A DNA stretch of 64,000 nucleotides from NCBI RefSeq assembly GCF_963677125.1, contig NZ_OY781882.1, positions 1,620,501 through 1,684,500 of the forward strand, written 5' to 3'. The notes under the pieces are model-generated. The model saw nothing but the letters and a program-made list of their open reading frames with translations. It was not told where the DNA came from and did not search any database. Both the position numbers and the translations under genes were made by a program. Shown here in pieces: positions 16,228-25,311 of the stretch; positions within the stretch are counted from its first letter, which is position 1; each line of letters begins with the position of its first letter. Source of the DNA: an uncultured Desulfobacter sp. GTDB lineage: Bacteria > Desulfobacterota > Desulfobacteria > Desulfobacterales > Desulfobacteraceae.

Positions 16228-18447
16228 ATGCAATCCAGGATTTCTTTAAAAAACTATCTGTCACGGCATTTCGCTGTGGTCGCAGTTCTGCCGGTGATCA
16301 CCATTGCCTGTCTGATCTACGGTTTCATGTTGCCGACCATTAAAGACCGCACGGGTCTCCAGCACCAGGCCATGGCACGCTCTATTGCCGGCCAGATATC
16401 CACACACCTGGCCGGCGGGAAACGCCAGATTTCGGCCATAGCCGAGTATCTGAGCAACCGACAGCTGAAAAATTATATGGCACCGGTTGACTTGCTGGAT
16501 GCCTATTGCGGCGACGGAGAGTTTTTCGAAGCCTTGTTTGTGATTGACAATAAAGATGGGGTGATTCAAACGGCCGGGCTAAGCCGCCCCCATCGGATAA
16601 AACGTTCCGATTTCATTGGGCTGGATTTTTCCGGCCGCAGGTTTATCAGTTCCCTGGAAAAAGTTGAAAAACCGGTATGGTCACAAATCTTTTTGTCCAC
16701 GGTCAACAGCCGACCGGCCGTGGCGGTGACTATTCCATTGGTAAAAGGTGTCATTATTGGAGAAATGGCACTGGACAATCTATCTGAATTCATTAGCCAT
16801 CTGCCGGTGGAATCTGAATTGCTGACACTGGTAGTTGACGAGCAGGGCAAGGTGTTGGCAGATTCCCTGGGTCAGTATTGGGGACAAATTTTGACAGACG
16901 ATTTTATTGCCGGCACAGAATCGAAAGACAGCCCCCGGCCGGTGTCAAAAATATTTAAATTCAATGGTCGAAACATGTTTGGCACAGTGGTGGATATGGA
17001 TGAAACCGGTTGGAAAATTTTAATCGCCCAACCGGTCAGAAAAGCGTTCCAGTCACTGTGGAATATCCTTACCCTGATTGGCCTGGGTCTGTTGCTTGCC
17101 CTGATCTTTTCCCTGTTCATCGGCCAGTTTCTGGCCGGCAACTTCTCCTTAGCGGTTGAATCCTATATCATGCAAGCGTCATCCATTGCCGACGGAGACT
17201 ACGATCTTCAATGGCCGGAACATAAAACAAAAGAGTTCTCTCTTCTGGGTCAAAGTTTTAAACGCATGGTTCAAAAAATCAACAAACGTGAAGAGGAACT
17301 TCGTCTTGCAAAAATCTCTTTAGACAAGGCTCCTATCGGTATATGGCGGGTGGGACATAACGGCGAGGTTCTGGACGTAAACGAACAGGGCTGCAAAAGT
17401 TTAGGCTACTTACGAGAAGAACTTTGTCAAATGTCCGTGTTTGACTTTGATCCGGACCAAAGCATCAAGGTCTGGGCAAACATGGTCAAACAGCTGCATA
17501 AAACCGGCAGCGTAACATTAGAAATGCATCACCGGCGAAAGAATGGAGATGTATTTCCCATCCAGGTCATAACAGCAATCATTTATTTTGAAAATCAGGA
17601 ATACTATCTGTCTTTTGTCCAGGATATCAGCCATCGCAAACAAATGGAGGAGATAATAATTCAAAGCGAAAAAATGCTTTCCGTGGGAGGACTTGCCGCA
17701 GGCATGGCCCATGAGATCAACAATCCCTTGGCCGGAATGGTTCAGACCGCCCAGGTAATGTCCCAGCGGCTCACTTCAGATCTTAACATCTCCGCCAGCC
17801 GAAGAGCGGCAGAGGCTGCAGACACCAGTCTTCAGGCAATTGAGCAATTTATGACGGCCCGGGGCATACCACGGATGCTCCAAACCATTATCGAGTCAGG
17901 GCAGCGGGTGTCTGAAATTGTCAACAACATACTCACTTTTTCCCGGAAAGACGAAACAACCGTATCTGCCCATCACCTGGACAAAATCCTGGACAAAACC
18001 GTTGAGCTTGCAGCAACGGATTACAATCTGAAAAAGGCCTATGACTTTAAACAAATTAAAATCACCAGGGAATATGACGCTAACCTGCCTGCGGTTCCCT
18101 GCCAGGCCGGCAAAATTCAACAGGTGATACTCAATATCCTGGCCAACGGGGCAATGGCTATGCAGGAGGCCGGAACTTCCAATCCCGAGTTCATTCTCAG
18201 GACCTATGGCGCTCCGGACCGGAACATGGTTTGCGTGGAAATAGAGGACAACGGACCCGGGATGAATGAGAAAACCCGCAAACATATTTTTGATCCCTTT
18301 TTCACCACTAAGCCTGTGGGGGTGGGAACGGGACTTGGATTAAGTGTTTCCTATTTTATTGTCACTGAAAACCATAAGGGGGAAATGGCTGTTGAATCGC
18401 GTCTGGGAGCGGGAGCCAAATTTATTATACGATTAGCTGACAGCTAA
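16228..18447 (+). CDS. Membrane sensor histidine kinase, Cache-HAMP-PAS-HisKA-HATPase (array kinase 4)
   Basis: About 739 residues, paralogous to array kinase 1 but lacking its first PAS domain. TM1 is near 10-35, the periplasmic Cache-like region 36-270 (SDFIGLDFSGRRFI), TM2 near 275-305, then HAMP, one PAS (KAPIGIWRVGHNGEVLDVNE), HisKA with H495 in GMAHEINNPLAGM and a full HATPase. A frame extension upstream exists, but the ATG at 16228 aligns with the start of kinase 1 and follows the binding-protein stop by 4 bp. It likely works with the lipoprotein of copy 2. The single-PAS form looks like a deletion of about 130 residues relative to kinase 1. Confidence 0.9.
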   Translation: MQSRISLKNYLSRHFAVVAVLPVITIACLIYGFMLPTIKDRTGLQHQAMARSIAGQISTHLAGGKRQISAIAEYLSNRQLKNYMAPVDLLDAYCGDGEFFEALFVIDNKDGVIQTAGLSRPHRIKRSDFIGLDFSGRRFISSLEKVEKPVWSQIFLSTVNSRPAVAVTIPLVKGVIIGEMALDNLSEFISHLPVESELLTLVVDEQGKVLADSLGQYWGQILTDDFIAGTESKDSPRPVSKIFKFNGRNMFGTVVDMDETGWKILIAQPVRKAFQSLWNILTLIGLGLLLALIFSLFIGQFLAGNFSLAVESYIMQASSIADGDYDLQWPEHKTKEFSLLGQSFKRMVQKINKREEELRLAKISLDKAPIGIWRVGHNGEVLDVNEQGCKSLGYLREELCQMSVFDFDPDQSIKVWANMVKQLHKTGSVTLEMHHRRKNGDVFPIQVITAIIYFENQEYYLSFVQDISHRKQMEEIIIQSEKMLSVGGLAAGMAHEINNPLAGMVQTAQVMSQRLTSDLNISASRRAAEAADTSLQAIEQFMTARGIPRMLQTIIESGQRVSEIVNNILTFSRKDETTVSAHHLDKILDKTVELAATDYNLKKAYDFKQIKITREYDANLPAVPCQAGKIQQVILNILANGAMAMQEAGTSNPEFILRTYGAPDRNMVCVEIEDNGPGMNEKTRKHIFDPFFTTKPVGVGTGLGLSVSYFIVTENHKGEMAVESRLGAGAKFIIRLADS

Positions 18448-18464
18448 ATACCAGGTAACAGAAA

Positions 18465-18587
18465 ATGAAAACACAAATAAAAAGTTTTTTCGCTTTAGTC
18501 TTTCTCTTATGTCCGATTGATGCTGAACCTTTTGCAGGCCATGGTCATAGACACCGTTTTACTGAACTGGTTAGAACGGAACTTTAG
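18465..18587 (+). pseudogene. Relic of an ABC_sub_bind gene start (signal peptide only)
   Basis: A 40-codon frame begins MKTQIKSFFALVFLL, matching the signal peptide of the ABC_sub_bind protein encoded at 14029 (MNTQIKMFLALMFILL), then continues into unrelated residues and stops at 18585-18587. It follows array kinase 4 with the same short spacing as the intact gene follows array kinase 3. It is therefore the 5' scar of a deleted binding-protein gene, joined to the 5' region of array kinase 5. It may still be translated as a short secreted peptide. Confidence 0.7.
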
Positions 18588-18600
18588 GAGGCCAAAACAC

Positions 18601-20958
18601 ATGAAATGTCCAACAATCGGAAAGTCCCGCAGACGGTTATTATTTAAATTTTCCGATATGCATATCCGTACCAAGTTATTGGCCATTATGGCCCTGATCG
18701 TTACCGTTTTTTTAATGATCGTTTTGACGGTGGTTATCTCTTTCCATCGGATTGAAAATGTGCTGAGCGGTGTGATTAATGCTGATATAAACAATGTCAT
18801 GACAAATGCGTTGACCGAACGGGAGCTGTCATCCATTACTGCCGATCTCAATCTTTTGCTGGGCACCTTTTTTGAAGACCAGACGCATCTGCAAAGGGAA
18901 GGAGAACGATTAATTGAGTCTGCCGGCGTTTTAGGCCGACGTGTCCAGGGCAGTGCTCTGGAAGCACCGATTTTGTTGTTTGGCCGACGAATGGAATTTC
19001 TGCTGCAGCAGTGCCGGGCTGTCAACACAAGTTTACAACATGTAAGTGACGCTGATCAAAATATGGTATCCGGTTTGGACCGTCTGGATGAAATTATTGC
19101 CGATAAGCTGATCAACATGACCCATAACGGTAACGACACCAGTATTCTTCAGCAGCTTTCGGTTCTGATTGTCGGATACCGACAAAGTCTGCTGGAAATC
19201 GGTAAGCGGCATGCACAACGCTGGCCGGAAACCTATTATATGTTCCTGGATCTGGATGCAGACCCACTGCTTATCGCCATTGAGGAACTTAATTTTCGAA
19301 TGCGCACACTGATGGCCAGTGATCCGCAAATCGCCGATATAGGACAAACCGTCATCGACGACCTCCAATTATATAAAAGCGAGCTTTTGACACTGAATGT
19401 ATTGATGGTTGAGCTAAAAACGCGCATGCTCAATGTCGAAAACGCAAGACGTAAGGCAACCGAAATCCTTAAAAAATTTGATTTGAATGTTGTTAATGCC
19501 GTCAACGCAGCCAACACCAAGGTACTTGGCACACTTCAGGTTACCGAATTATCCCTGGTGACAATCTCCCTGGCACTTATCGTTTTCCTAATTTTGCTGA
19601 CGTCACTTTTTTTTAAAAATATTATCAAGAGGCCCATGGACGATATTTGCGCCGGCATCAAGGCGTTTCGTCAGAGCAATCTTGACACACGCATCAATCT
19701 GAATAGAAACGACGAGTGGCATCTGATCGAAGAAGCCTTGAATGCCATGGCCGCAGATCTTTCCAATTCCTACGCAGACCTAAAAACGGCCCAAGACCTC
19801 GTTTCCAACATCATCGACTCCATGCCCTCGGTCCTGGTCGGTGTGAACAACAAAGGAATGGTAACCCAGTGGAACCTTAAAGCCGAGCAGGTCACCGGAA
19901 TTTGTGCCCAAGAGGCCCGGTCCCAACCCCTGGACAAGGTGTTCCCCAACCTGGCCCATGAAATGGACCGCATTCTGGCTTCCATCCAGGATCGCCGGGT
20001 ACTTCGAAATTCAAAGGTGCGCCGTGAGGACCGGGAGGATACCCGCTACGAGGACGTAACGATATACCCCCTTGTGGCCAACGGGGTTGAAGGAGCCGTG
20101 ATCCGCGTGGATGACACCACCGACCAGGTGCAAATGGAAGAGATGATGATCCAGAGCGAAAAAATGCTGTCGGTAGGTGGGCTTGCCGCAGGCATGGCCC
20201 ATGAGATCAACAATCCCTTGGCCGGTATGATGCAAACCGCACAGGTGATGGCCCAGCGCCTCACCGCAGACCTCGATATCCCAGCCAGCCGGAAAGCGGC
20301 AAAAGAAGCCGGCACCACCATTGAAGCCATTAGCCGATTCATGGAGACAAGGGGAATACAACGAATGAGTCATACCATCATTGACTCAGGACAGCGGGTC
20401 TCCAAAATTGTGAATAATATGCTCAGCTTTGCGCGAAAAGACAGTTCAACCATATCCCCCCATGATTTGAACGACATCCTTGACAAAACCATTGAACTTG
20501 CGGCCACAGATTATGACTTAAAAAAAACCTACGATTTCAAACAGATCAAAATCATTAAGGAATATAATGACAATCTATACGCCGTCCCCTGCCAGGCCAG
20601 TAAAATCCAGCAGGTGGTGCTCAACGTACTGACCAACGGGGCCCAGGCCATGCAGGGCGCAAAAACCCAGAATCCCCAATTTACCATACGCACTTATGTG
20701 GATTTGACCCGGAATATGGCCTGTATGGAGATAGAAGATAATGGGCCCGGGATCAATGAAAAGACCTGCAAGCATATTTTTAACCCCTTTTTCACCACCA
20801 AACCTGTGGGGTTGGGAACCGGGCTGGGCTTAAGTGTCTCATATTTTATCATCACCGAACACCATAAAGGTGAAATGACTGTGGAATCAAGCCCCGGGGC
20901 AGGAGCTAAATTCGTTATCAGGATCCCATTGACGGAATTTAAGCTGTCAAGCATGTAA
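18601..20958 (+). CDS. Membrane sensor histidine kinase with helical periplasmic domain, HAMP-PAS-HisKA-HATPase (array kinase 5)
   Basis: About 785 residues. TM1 is near 22-45 (LLAIMALIVTVFLMIVLTVV), then a mostly helical periplasmic region of about 260 residues (not Cache-like), TM2 near 312-340, HAMP, a PAS close to that of kinase 3 (DSMPSVLVGVNNKGMVTQWN), HisKA with H534 in GMAHEINNPLAGM, and HATPase. The frame is open from 18517, but a perfect AGGAGG lies 9 nt before the ATG at 18601, and the upstream part is the relic at 18465-18587. G1 reads EDNGPGIN and the F box FNPFFTTK, slightly changed from the other copies. It is the last gene of the array and is followed by a convergent gene 6 bp away. 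Confidence 0.89.
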   Translation: MKCPTIGKSRRRLLFKFSDMHIRTKLLAIMALIVTVFLMIVLTVVISFHRIENVLSGVINADINNVMTNALTERELSSITADLNLLLGTFFEDQTHLQREGERLIESAGVLGRRVQGSALEAPILLFGRRMEFLLQQCRAVNTSLQHVSDADQNMVSGLDRLDEIIADKLINMTHNGNDTSILQQLSVLIVGYRQSLLEIGKRHAQRWPETYYMFLDLDADPLLIAIEELNFRMRTLMASDPQIADIGQTVIDDLQLYKSELLTLNVLMVELKTRMLNVENARRKATEILKKFDLNVVNAVNAANTKVLGTLQVTELSLVTISLALIVFLILLTSLFFKNIIKRPMDDICAGIKAFRQSNLDTRINLNRNDEWHLIEEALNAMAADLSNSYADLKTAQDLVSNIIDSMPSVLVGVNNKGMVTQWNLKAEQVTGICAQEARSQPLDKVFPNLAHEMDRILASIQDRRVLRNSKVRREDREDTRYEDVTIYPLVANGVEGAVIRVDDTTDQVQMEEMMIQSEKMLSVGGLAAGMAHEINNPLAGMMQTAQVMAQRLTADLDIPASRKAAKEAGTTIEAISRFMETRGIQRMSHTIIDSGQRVSKIVNNMLSFARKDSSTISPHDLNDILDKTIELAATDYDLKKTYDFKQIKIIKEYNDNLYAVPCQASKIQQVVLNVLTNGAQAMQGAKTQNPQFTIRTYVDLTRNMACMEIEDNGPGINEKTCKHIFNPFFTTKPVGLGTGLGLSVSYFIITEHHKGEMTVESSPGAGAKFVIRIPLTEFKLSSM

Positions 20959-20964
20959 CCCAGA

Positions 20965-21618
20965 TCATGCATCCATTTTTTTCTGCCCATAGGTTTTAAA
21001 TTTTTCAAGCACGGTATCCATCTCTTCATCCTTCAGGATGACGGGGGTTCCGATATTTTTGGTCTGATAATAAATCCGGGCGACAAATTCAATCTCTTCG
21101 GCAACGGCAAAGGCTGTATCAATGCTGTTACCCACGGCCACAAGACCATGATTGGCAAGCAGCAGGGCGTTATAATCACCAATATATTCGGCTACGATTT
21201 CAGCCAGTTCAGGCGTGCCGAATGTGGCATAGGGTGCCAGGGGCACTTTTTTGCCTGCAAACCCCACAAGATAATGGACGGCTGGGATCTCCCAGCCCAG
21301 GCAGGCCATGGTTACCGCATAAGGGGAATGTGTGTGGACAACGGCCTGTACATCCTTGCGCTGATGATACAAAGAGAGATGAAACCCAAGCTCGCTTGAA
21401 GGTTTGGTATCGCCTTCTATAATATTTCCCTGCAAATCGGTGAAAACAACATCCCGGGGCTTTAACGCTGCATACTCGATTCCACTGGGACTGACGGCAA
21501 CGGTTCCCGAATTCCTGTCAATAATGCTCAAGTTTCCACCGGTTCCTGTGGTCAGGCCTGATTTCACCATTTTAAGTCCAAAACGTACAATCGCTTCTCT
21601 TTCATTTTCCAGTTCCAT
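20965..21618 (-). CDS. Class II aldolase/adducin-family aldolase (fuculose-phosphate aldolase-like)
   Basis: A 217-residue zinc aldolase. It has the zinc-binding HTH pair (H95, H97 in VVHTHSPYA), a third His in LLANHGLVAVG (H157), and the catalytic Glu in KPSSELGFH (E76), matching E73, H92, H94 and H155 of E. coli FucA. Such enzymes cleave phosphorylated deoxysugars to DHAP or lactaldehyde-type products; close relatives also act in 5'-deoxyribose/methylthioribose disposal. A GGAGG site sits before the ATG. No kinase or isomerase gene is nearby, so the substrate cannot be set. It ends 6 bp from the convergent kinase gene. Confidence 0.88.
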   Translation of the reverse strand: MELENEREAIVRFGLKMVKSGLTTGTGGNLSIIDRNSGTVAVSPSGIEYAALKPRDVVFTDLQGNIIEGDTKPSSELGFHLSLYHQRKDVQAVVHTHSPYAVTMACLGWEIPAVHYLVGFAGKKVPLAPYATFGTPELAEIVAEYIGDYNALLLANHGLVAVGNSIDTAFAVAEEIEFVARIYYQTKNIGTPVILKDEEMDTVLEKFKTYGQKKMDA

Positions 21619-21766
21619 AATCGCCTCCGTAAAAAATAGTCCGGCCGCTTATAACCATTTGAATCATCCGAATCTTGTCTAACACCTATTTTTTAAGGTT
21701 GCAAACAGAACCGGACAGCCAAGCCTATCGCTTAATAAATGATGAACGGCTGTGCTCAAGGCAAAT

Positions 21767-22630
21767 TCAATCCGCCCTTACCCTTAAAAACGAGGCGAAT
21801 TTCGGTACGCCGTTTATACTGAAACCATGATATTTAAAAGTCACTGTTGTGCCGACGGCAGGCGGATTATATCGAACCATGTCCGAGAATCCGGTCCCTA
21901 ACTTAAAAATAACACCGTTTTCCAGTTTCAGCGTCAGTGACCCCATGGCATTTTTATACTTGCCTTTCCCCTTGTTAATACCAATAACAAGGCCTTCCAT
22001 GTCCCTGGCTTTTTTTACCTTGAGAACATGTTCGCTTCTGCCTGTATGGTAAGGCATATTGGAATTTTTTAGTATAACACCTTCACCGCCCCGTGATTGC
22101 ACGTCAATAACAAAATGGTCCAGATCAGATCTATCTTGAACCAAAGTCTGGGGGATCACCCTGACATGGGAATTGGGATGTGATGCAAACCACTTTTTTA
22201 CCCGCTCAAGCCGCTTGAGGAATGTCCCTTTCTGATTTGGTGCTTCAAAAATATGGTAATTTATTTTTTCCCAGCCGGAGCCGGGCTTGGCATCAAGCAC
22301 CACAGACTGGATAAATTCAAACTCCCCTTGTTTGCTCCACAACTCGCCATCCAGTTCAAAGGCGGGAAAATTTTCAATGAACCATGGGGGTGGATGAAGG
22401 GGCCGTCCCTTCCGGGTCAACAAACGGTTGCCGTCCCAGTATCCCCTTATCCCATCCAGTTTTTCGCTCATTACCCACCCTGTAATGTCTTCATTTCCGG
22501 TATAGGACCGGGCCTTTTGCAAGTGCGGCGTTTCTGCCGTGCAAACCGTGCACAAAAAGACGCTCAGCATGGTTCCAATCAAACACATCTTGTTAATTTT
22601 ACAATAAATGGTTTTGACGAAATCAGGCAT
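21767..22630 (-). CDS. Secreted minimal ATP-dependent DNA ligase (LigE/LigB type)
   Basis: A 287-residue ATP-dependent DNA ligase with an N-terminal signal peptide (hydrophobic core CLIGTMLSVFLCTVCTA). The nucleotidyltransferase motif I is SEKLDGIRGYWDG, with adenylated lysine K57. ELDGELW (motif III), GGEGVILKN (motif IV) and KVKK (motif V) follow, then a short OB-fold domain (AMGSLTLKLENG ... VTFKYHGFS). Minimal ligases with signal peptides (Lig E) are known from Gram-negative bacteria and are thought to act in the periplasm on incoming or extracellular DNA. An AGGGGA site before 22630 supports the long start; M15 is an alternative. It stands alone. Confidence 0.87.
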   Translation of the reverse strand: MPDFVKTIYCKINKMCLIGTMLSVFLCTVCTAETPHLQKARSYTGNEDITGWVMSEKLDGIRGYWDGNRLLTRKGRPLHPPPWFIENFPAFELDGELWSKQGEFEFIQSVVLDAKPGSGWEKINYHIFEAPNQKGTFLKRLERVKKWFASHPNSHVRVIPQTLVQDRSDLDHFVIDVQSRGGEGVILKNSNMPYHTGRSEHVLKVKKARDMEGLVIGINKGKGKYKNAMGSLTLKLENGVIFKLGTGFSDMVRYNPPAVGTTVTFKYHGFSINGVPKFASFLRVRAD

Positions 22631-22824
22631 AAGTCCCCTATTTTGTTTGATTTGAGAATTAAGAAGGACTGTAAAATAACTTTTCGGCTCTTGTCAAGGA
22701 ATGTCACTCTATTTGCTGATACATACAATTCGTAATTATAAAATTATTTTATTTGACATTACTTTTTTATTATTGAAAAACTAACTACTAAAGTTTATGA
22801 AAATATTCTTTTAGGTGAGTTAGT

Positions 22825-23838
22825 ATGGTATCCACACATTTTAATAAAAACTGCCCACGGCAAATGGAATACCCAACTACCCCTGATGCCAAAGTAAACG
22901 GCAGCAGGAACGTCTTGGTGCAAAGTATTCCAAACTTAAAGGACACAACAGTCCAAAACCGGTGCCGGGAATATAAAATTCAGGAAGGATTCAGCATCAG
23001 CCTGTTTGACGTTGCATCAGAAAATGATTTGCGCCTTTCATTTGAAAAGGATCAGCCCATGGTTAATTTCGGTTTTGTTGTTTGCGGCAACTTCACAAAC
23101 CGCATCAAGGCACCGGGCCTTAATTCAAAGGGCTTTTCCAATCAGGCCGGTAGCGCAGGCATCCTATTTCTTCCCAAACAGGATGGCTGCCTTACCGTTC
23201 CAGGAAACCAGCGGGTCTGCCTGGTTCATGTCCATCTTTCCCCAACGGCATTTCATTCCCTGTTCTATCCGGACCGGGAGAACCTTCCAAACGGGCTTCA
23301 ATCTATGATGGAGGGGCACAGAAATAAGGCCTGGCATTTCAGATCAGGACTCTCCACACATGCGGGAGACTGCTTGAACAGACTGATAACAGGCCCGGCG
23401 CCAGGTGCGCCGACTCATATTTTTTACCAGGGTATTGCCCTGGAGTTGCTTGCCGATCAAATTGCCCGGGCCAATACGACAAAGGCCCAGGTTTCCGGAA
23501 TGAGTCTGGATGACCAGGACCGGGTGGTCCAGGCAAGAGATCTGCTGGTCCGGGATCTGTCCGCTCCCCCCTGCATGAAACAATTATCCAGGACAACCGG
23601 CCTGAACATGAATAAACTCCAACAGGGGTTTCGCCGTTTGTACGGACTTTCAGTCTTCCAATATCTCCAGTCTTTCAGGATCAAGGAGGCCAACCGTCTT
23701 TTTCACGAAACAGACATGAACGTCAGCCAGGCGGCATTTGCCGTTGGCTATACCAATGTCAGCCACTTCAGCCGGGCCTATAAAAAGCATTTCAATATCC
23801 TTCCTAAAAAGCATCTGTCCTGCATTAAAAGCATTTAA
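22825..23838 (+). CDS. AraC-family transcriptional regulator (PchR-like)
   Basis: A 337-residue regulator with a ligand-sensing N-terminal half and a C-terminal AraC double helix-turn-helix (about 245-335). The second HTH reads VSQAAFAVGYTNVSHFSRAYKKHF, shown here in two parts: VSQAAFAVGY and SHFSRAYKKHF. The LSRTTGLNMNKLQQGFRRLYG first HTH is like PchR-type regulators of siderophore genes. Downstream genes on the same strand (DUF4405, methyltransferase, TonB receptor) are its likely targets. The upstream region (22680-22820) is very AT-rich with a TTGACA at 22753 but no clear -10. Confidence 0.88.
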   Translation: MVSTHFNKNCPRQMEYPTTPDAKVNGSRNVLVQSIPNLKDTTVQNRCREYKIQEGFSISLFDVASENDLRLSFEKDQPMVNFGFVVCGNFTNRIKAPGLNSKGFSNQAGSAGILFLPKQDGCLTVPGNQRVCLVHVHLSPTAFHSLFYPDRENLPNGLQSMMEGHRNKAWHFRSGLSTHAGDCLNRLITGPAPGAPTHIFYQGIALELLADQIARANTTKAQVSGMSLDDQDRVVQARDLLVRDLSAPPCMKQLSRTTGLNMNKLQQGFRRLYGLSVFQYLQSFRIKEANRLFHETDMNVSQAAFAVGYTNVSHFSRAYKKHFNILPKKHLSCIKSI

Positions 23839-23988
23839 CTGTTCGCGTCCAACCTATTTAAACTCCAACCGGATTTAAACCGTTGTGTGTTTCGGGGCAT
23901 AAATCGGTTGGATTCGGGTAGAAACCGACAGTTCGATTCCCTATATTCTCCTTTTAGTTCTGCAAGCCAAAACATTTTAGGAGGATAA

Positions 23989-24039
23989 ATGAAACTTAGT
24001 AGATATCTGTTTAAATTCCAAGGCTGGTGTATATGCTAA
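23989..24039 (+). CDS. Candidate 16-residue leader peptide (MKLSRYLFKFQGWCIC)
   Basis: A perfect AGGAGG followed by ATAA precedes an ATG whose frame ends at 24039, overlapping the ATG of the next gene (24033) by 7 nt. The ribosome site belongs to this mini-ORF, while the next gene has no good site of its own. The mini-ORF is thus likely translated and couples initiation of the membrane protein. It has two Cys near its end. A regulatory role is inference; the alternative is that it is only a coupling device. Confidence 0.5.
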   Translation: MKLSRYLFKFQGWCIC

Positions 24040-24635
24040 AAAAAACCACCTCGTTAACCCTGGCCCTTTCCGGACTGGTTATGCTGGTGACCAGCGTGAT
24101 GCTCTATTTTGGCCCGGCCAGTCATGTAGGCCATTTTTGCCCTTGGTCGTTCTGGCATCTGTCCCGGCATCACTGGGGTGCACTTCATCTGAATTCAGGT
24201 ATTTTGTTCTGCCTGGCCATGATTGTCCATGTATGGCTTAACTTCAAACTGCTTGTGGCCTATGTGAAAAAACAGAAAAAAGGATCACCTGCCATTGTCG
24301 TATCTTTGATCCTGACCCTTTACGTCTGCATCGGAGGGTACTTCGAACTCCCGCCCATGGGTCAGTTTCTGGGTATAGCCAGGTCGTTCAGGATTGATTC
24401 CATACAAAAATACGGCTCCCCGCCGTACGGGGCAGCCGCCCGATTCCCGGCACTTCATATTGCCCGTTACATGGGCTGGGATCCACAGCAGTCCCAGGTA
24501 CAATTGAGCCAAAACAGCATTATGCTTGCCACCCCGGACCAGACCCTGTCGGACCTGGCCCAAAAGAATCACACCAGTATCGGACGATTGCTGGACATCA
24601 TGTGCACCCATTCGAACAAAGGAACTCTCAAATGA
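24033..24635 (+). CDS. DUF4405-type membrane protein (cytochrome b-like helices)
   Basis: About 200 residues. Three hydrophobic segments (about 5-28, 48-75, 85-105) with paired histidines: SRHHWGALH before the second helix and MIVHVWLNF within it, the pattern of DUF4405/cytochrome b561-like proteins that may bind haem. The C-terminal part is soluble and ends in an LSDLAQKNHTSIGRLLDIM segment. The start codon overlaps the stop of the 16-residue leader; a GTG at 24027 is an alternative. It overlaps the following methyltransferase (ATGA). It is placed between the AraC regulator and a TonB receptor, suggesting a role in metal or metallophore handling, possibly an electron-transfer step. Confidence 0.75.
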   Translation: MLKKTTSLTLALSGLVMLVTSVMLYFGPASHVGHFCPWSFWHLSRHHWGALHLNSGILFCLAMIVHVWLNFKLLVAYVKKQKKGSPAIVVSLILTLYVCIGGYFELPPMGQFLGIARSFRIDSIQKYGSPPYGAAARFPALHIARYMGWDPQQSQVQLSQNSIMLATPDQTLSDLAQKNHTSIGRLLDIMCTHSNKGTLK

Positions 24636-25279
24636 CTAACGTAAAGAACGTATTTAACGGCGACCATGTTATCAACTATGATCAAAACGCTGAAAAAATA
24701 GATTGGCTGGATCCTGCAATCACTTTCGGCATGGCTTACCGGTTTGTCAAACCCGGAGACCGTCTATTGGATATCGGGATTGGTACCGGATTGTCTTCTC
24801 AATTGTTTTACAAGGCCGGCCTTGAAATTCACGGGATTGATTTTTCCCCGAAAATGCTTGCCCGCTGCCGATCAAAACAGATGGCCAAAGAATTAAAAGA
24901 ACATGATCTTTCCATCCTGCCCTACCCTTATGAATCAAACTCCATGGATCATGCCGTCTGCACAGGAGTAACACATCTTTTTAAAGACTTAACACCGATT
25001 TTTCAGGAACTTGCAAGAATCCTGAAATCCGGAGGCGTATTTGCCTTTGTGGTACCGGATCGCCAAGAAGACGAAGCCCGGGAGATCCAGGTGGAATCCC
25101 GGCATTCCCCCGGGGAAAAAGTCACCATTTTTTCTCATTCCATATTAAATATAAACACCCTGCTTGATTCATACGGTTTTGACCCACTTTTCAATTTAGC
25201 TTTTGAAGCCTCTGCCATCGGCCACCGCACTGCGCAATATAAAGCTTATGTGGTTAAAAAAACAGAACCCTCTACCTAA
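24632..25279 (+). CDS. SAM-dependent methyltransferase (class I)
   Basis: About 215 residues with the class I SAM fold: motif I LLDIGIGTGLSS, acidic loop IHGIDFSPKML, motif II region MDHAVCTGVTHLF, and motif III ILKSGGVFAFVVPD. The start overlaps the stop of the DUF4405 gene (ATGA) with AAGGAA upstream; the frame itself is open from 24602. The family is broad, so the substrate is unknown. Co-transcription with a TonB receptor suggests metallophore modification or a metal-uptake role. Confidence 0.8.
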   Translation: MTNVKNVFNGDHVINYDQNAEKIDWLDPAITFGMAYRFVKPGDRLLDIGIGTGLSSQLFYKAGLEIHGIDFSPKMLARCRSKQMAKELKEHDLSILPYPYESNSMDHAVCTGVTHLFKDLTPIFQELARILKSGGVFAFVVPDRQEDEAREIQVESRHSPGEKVTIFSHSILNINTLLDSYGFDPLFNLAFEASAIGHRTAQYKAYVVKKTEPST

Positions 25280-25311
25280 TGTCACGAACTTGTCATTAAG
25301 TGTTTTACTTT

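Noticed and set aside
18517..18600. 28-residue N-terminal extension of array kinase 5
   Set aside because: A perfect AGGAGG precedes the ATG at 18601, and the extension overlaps the binding-protein relic in another frame.
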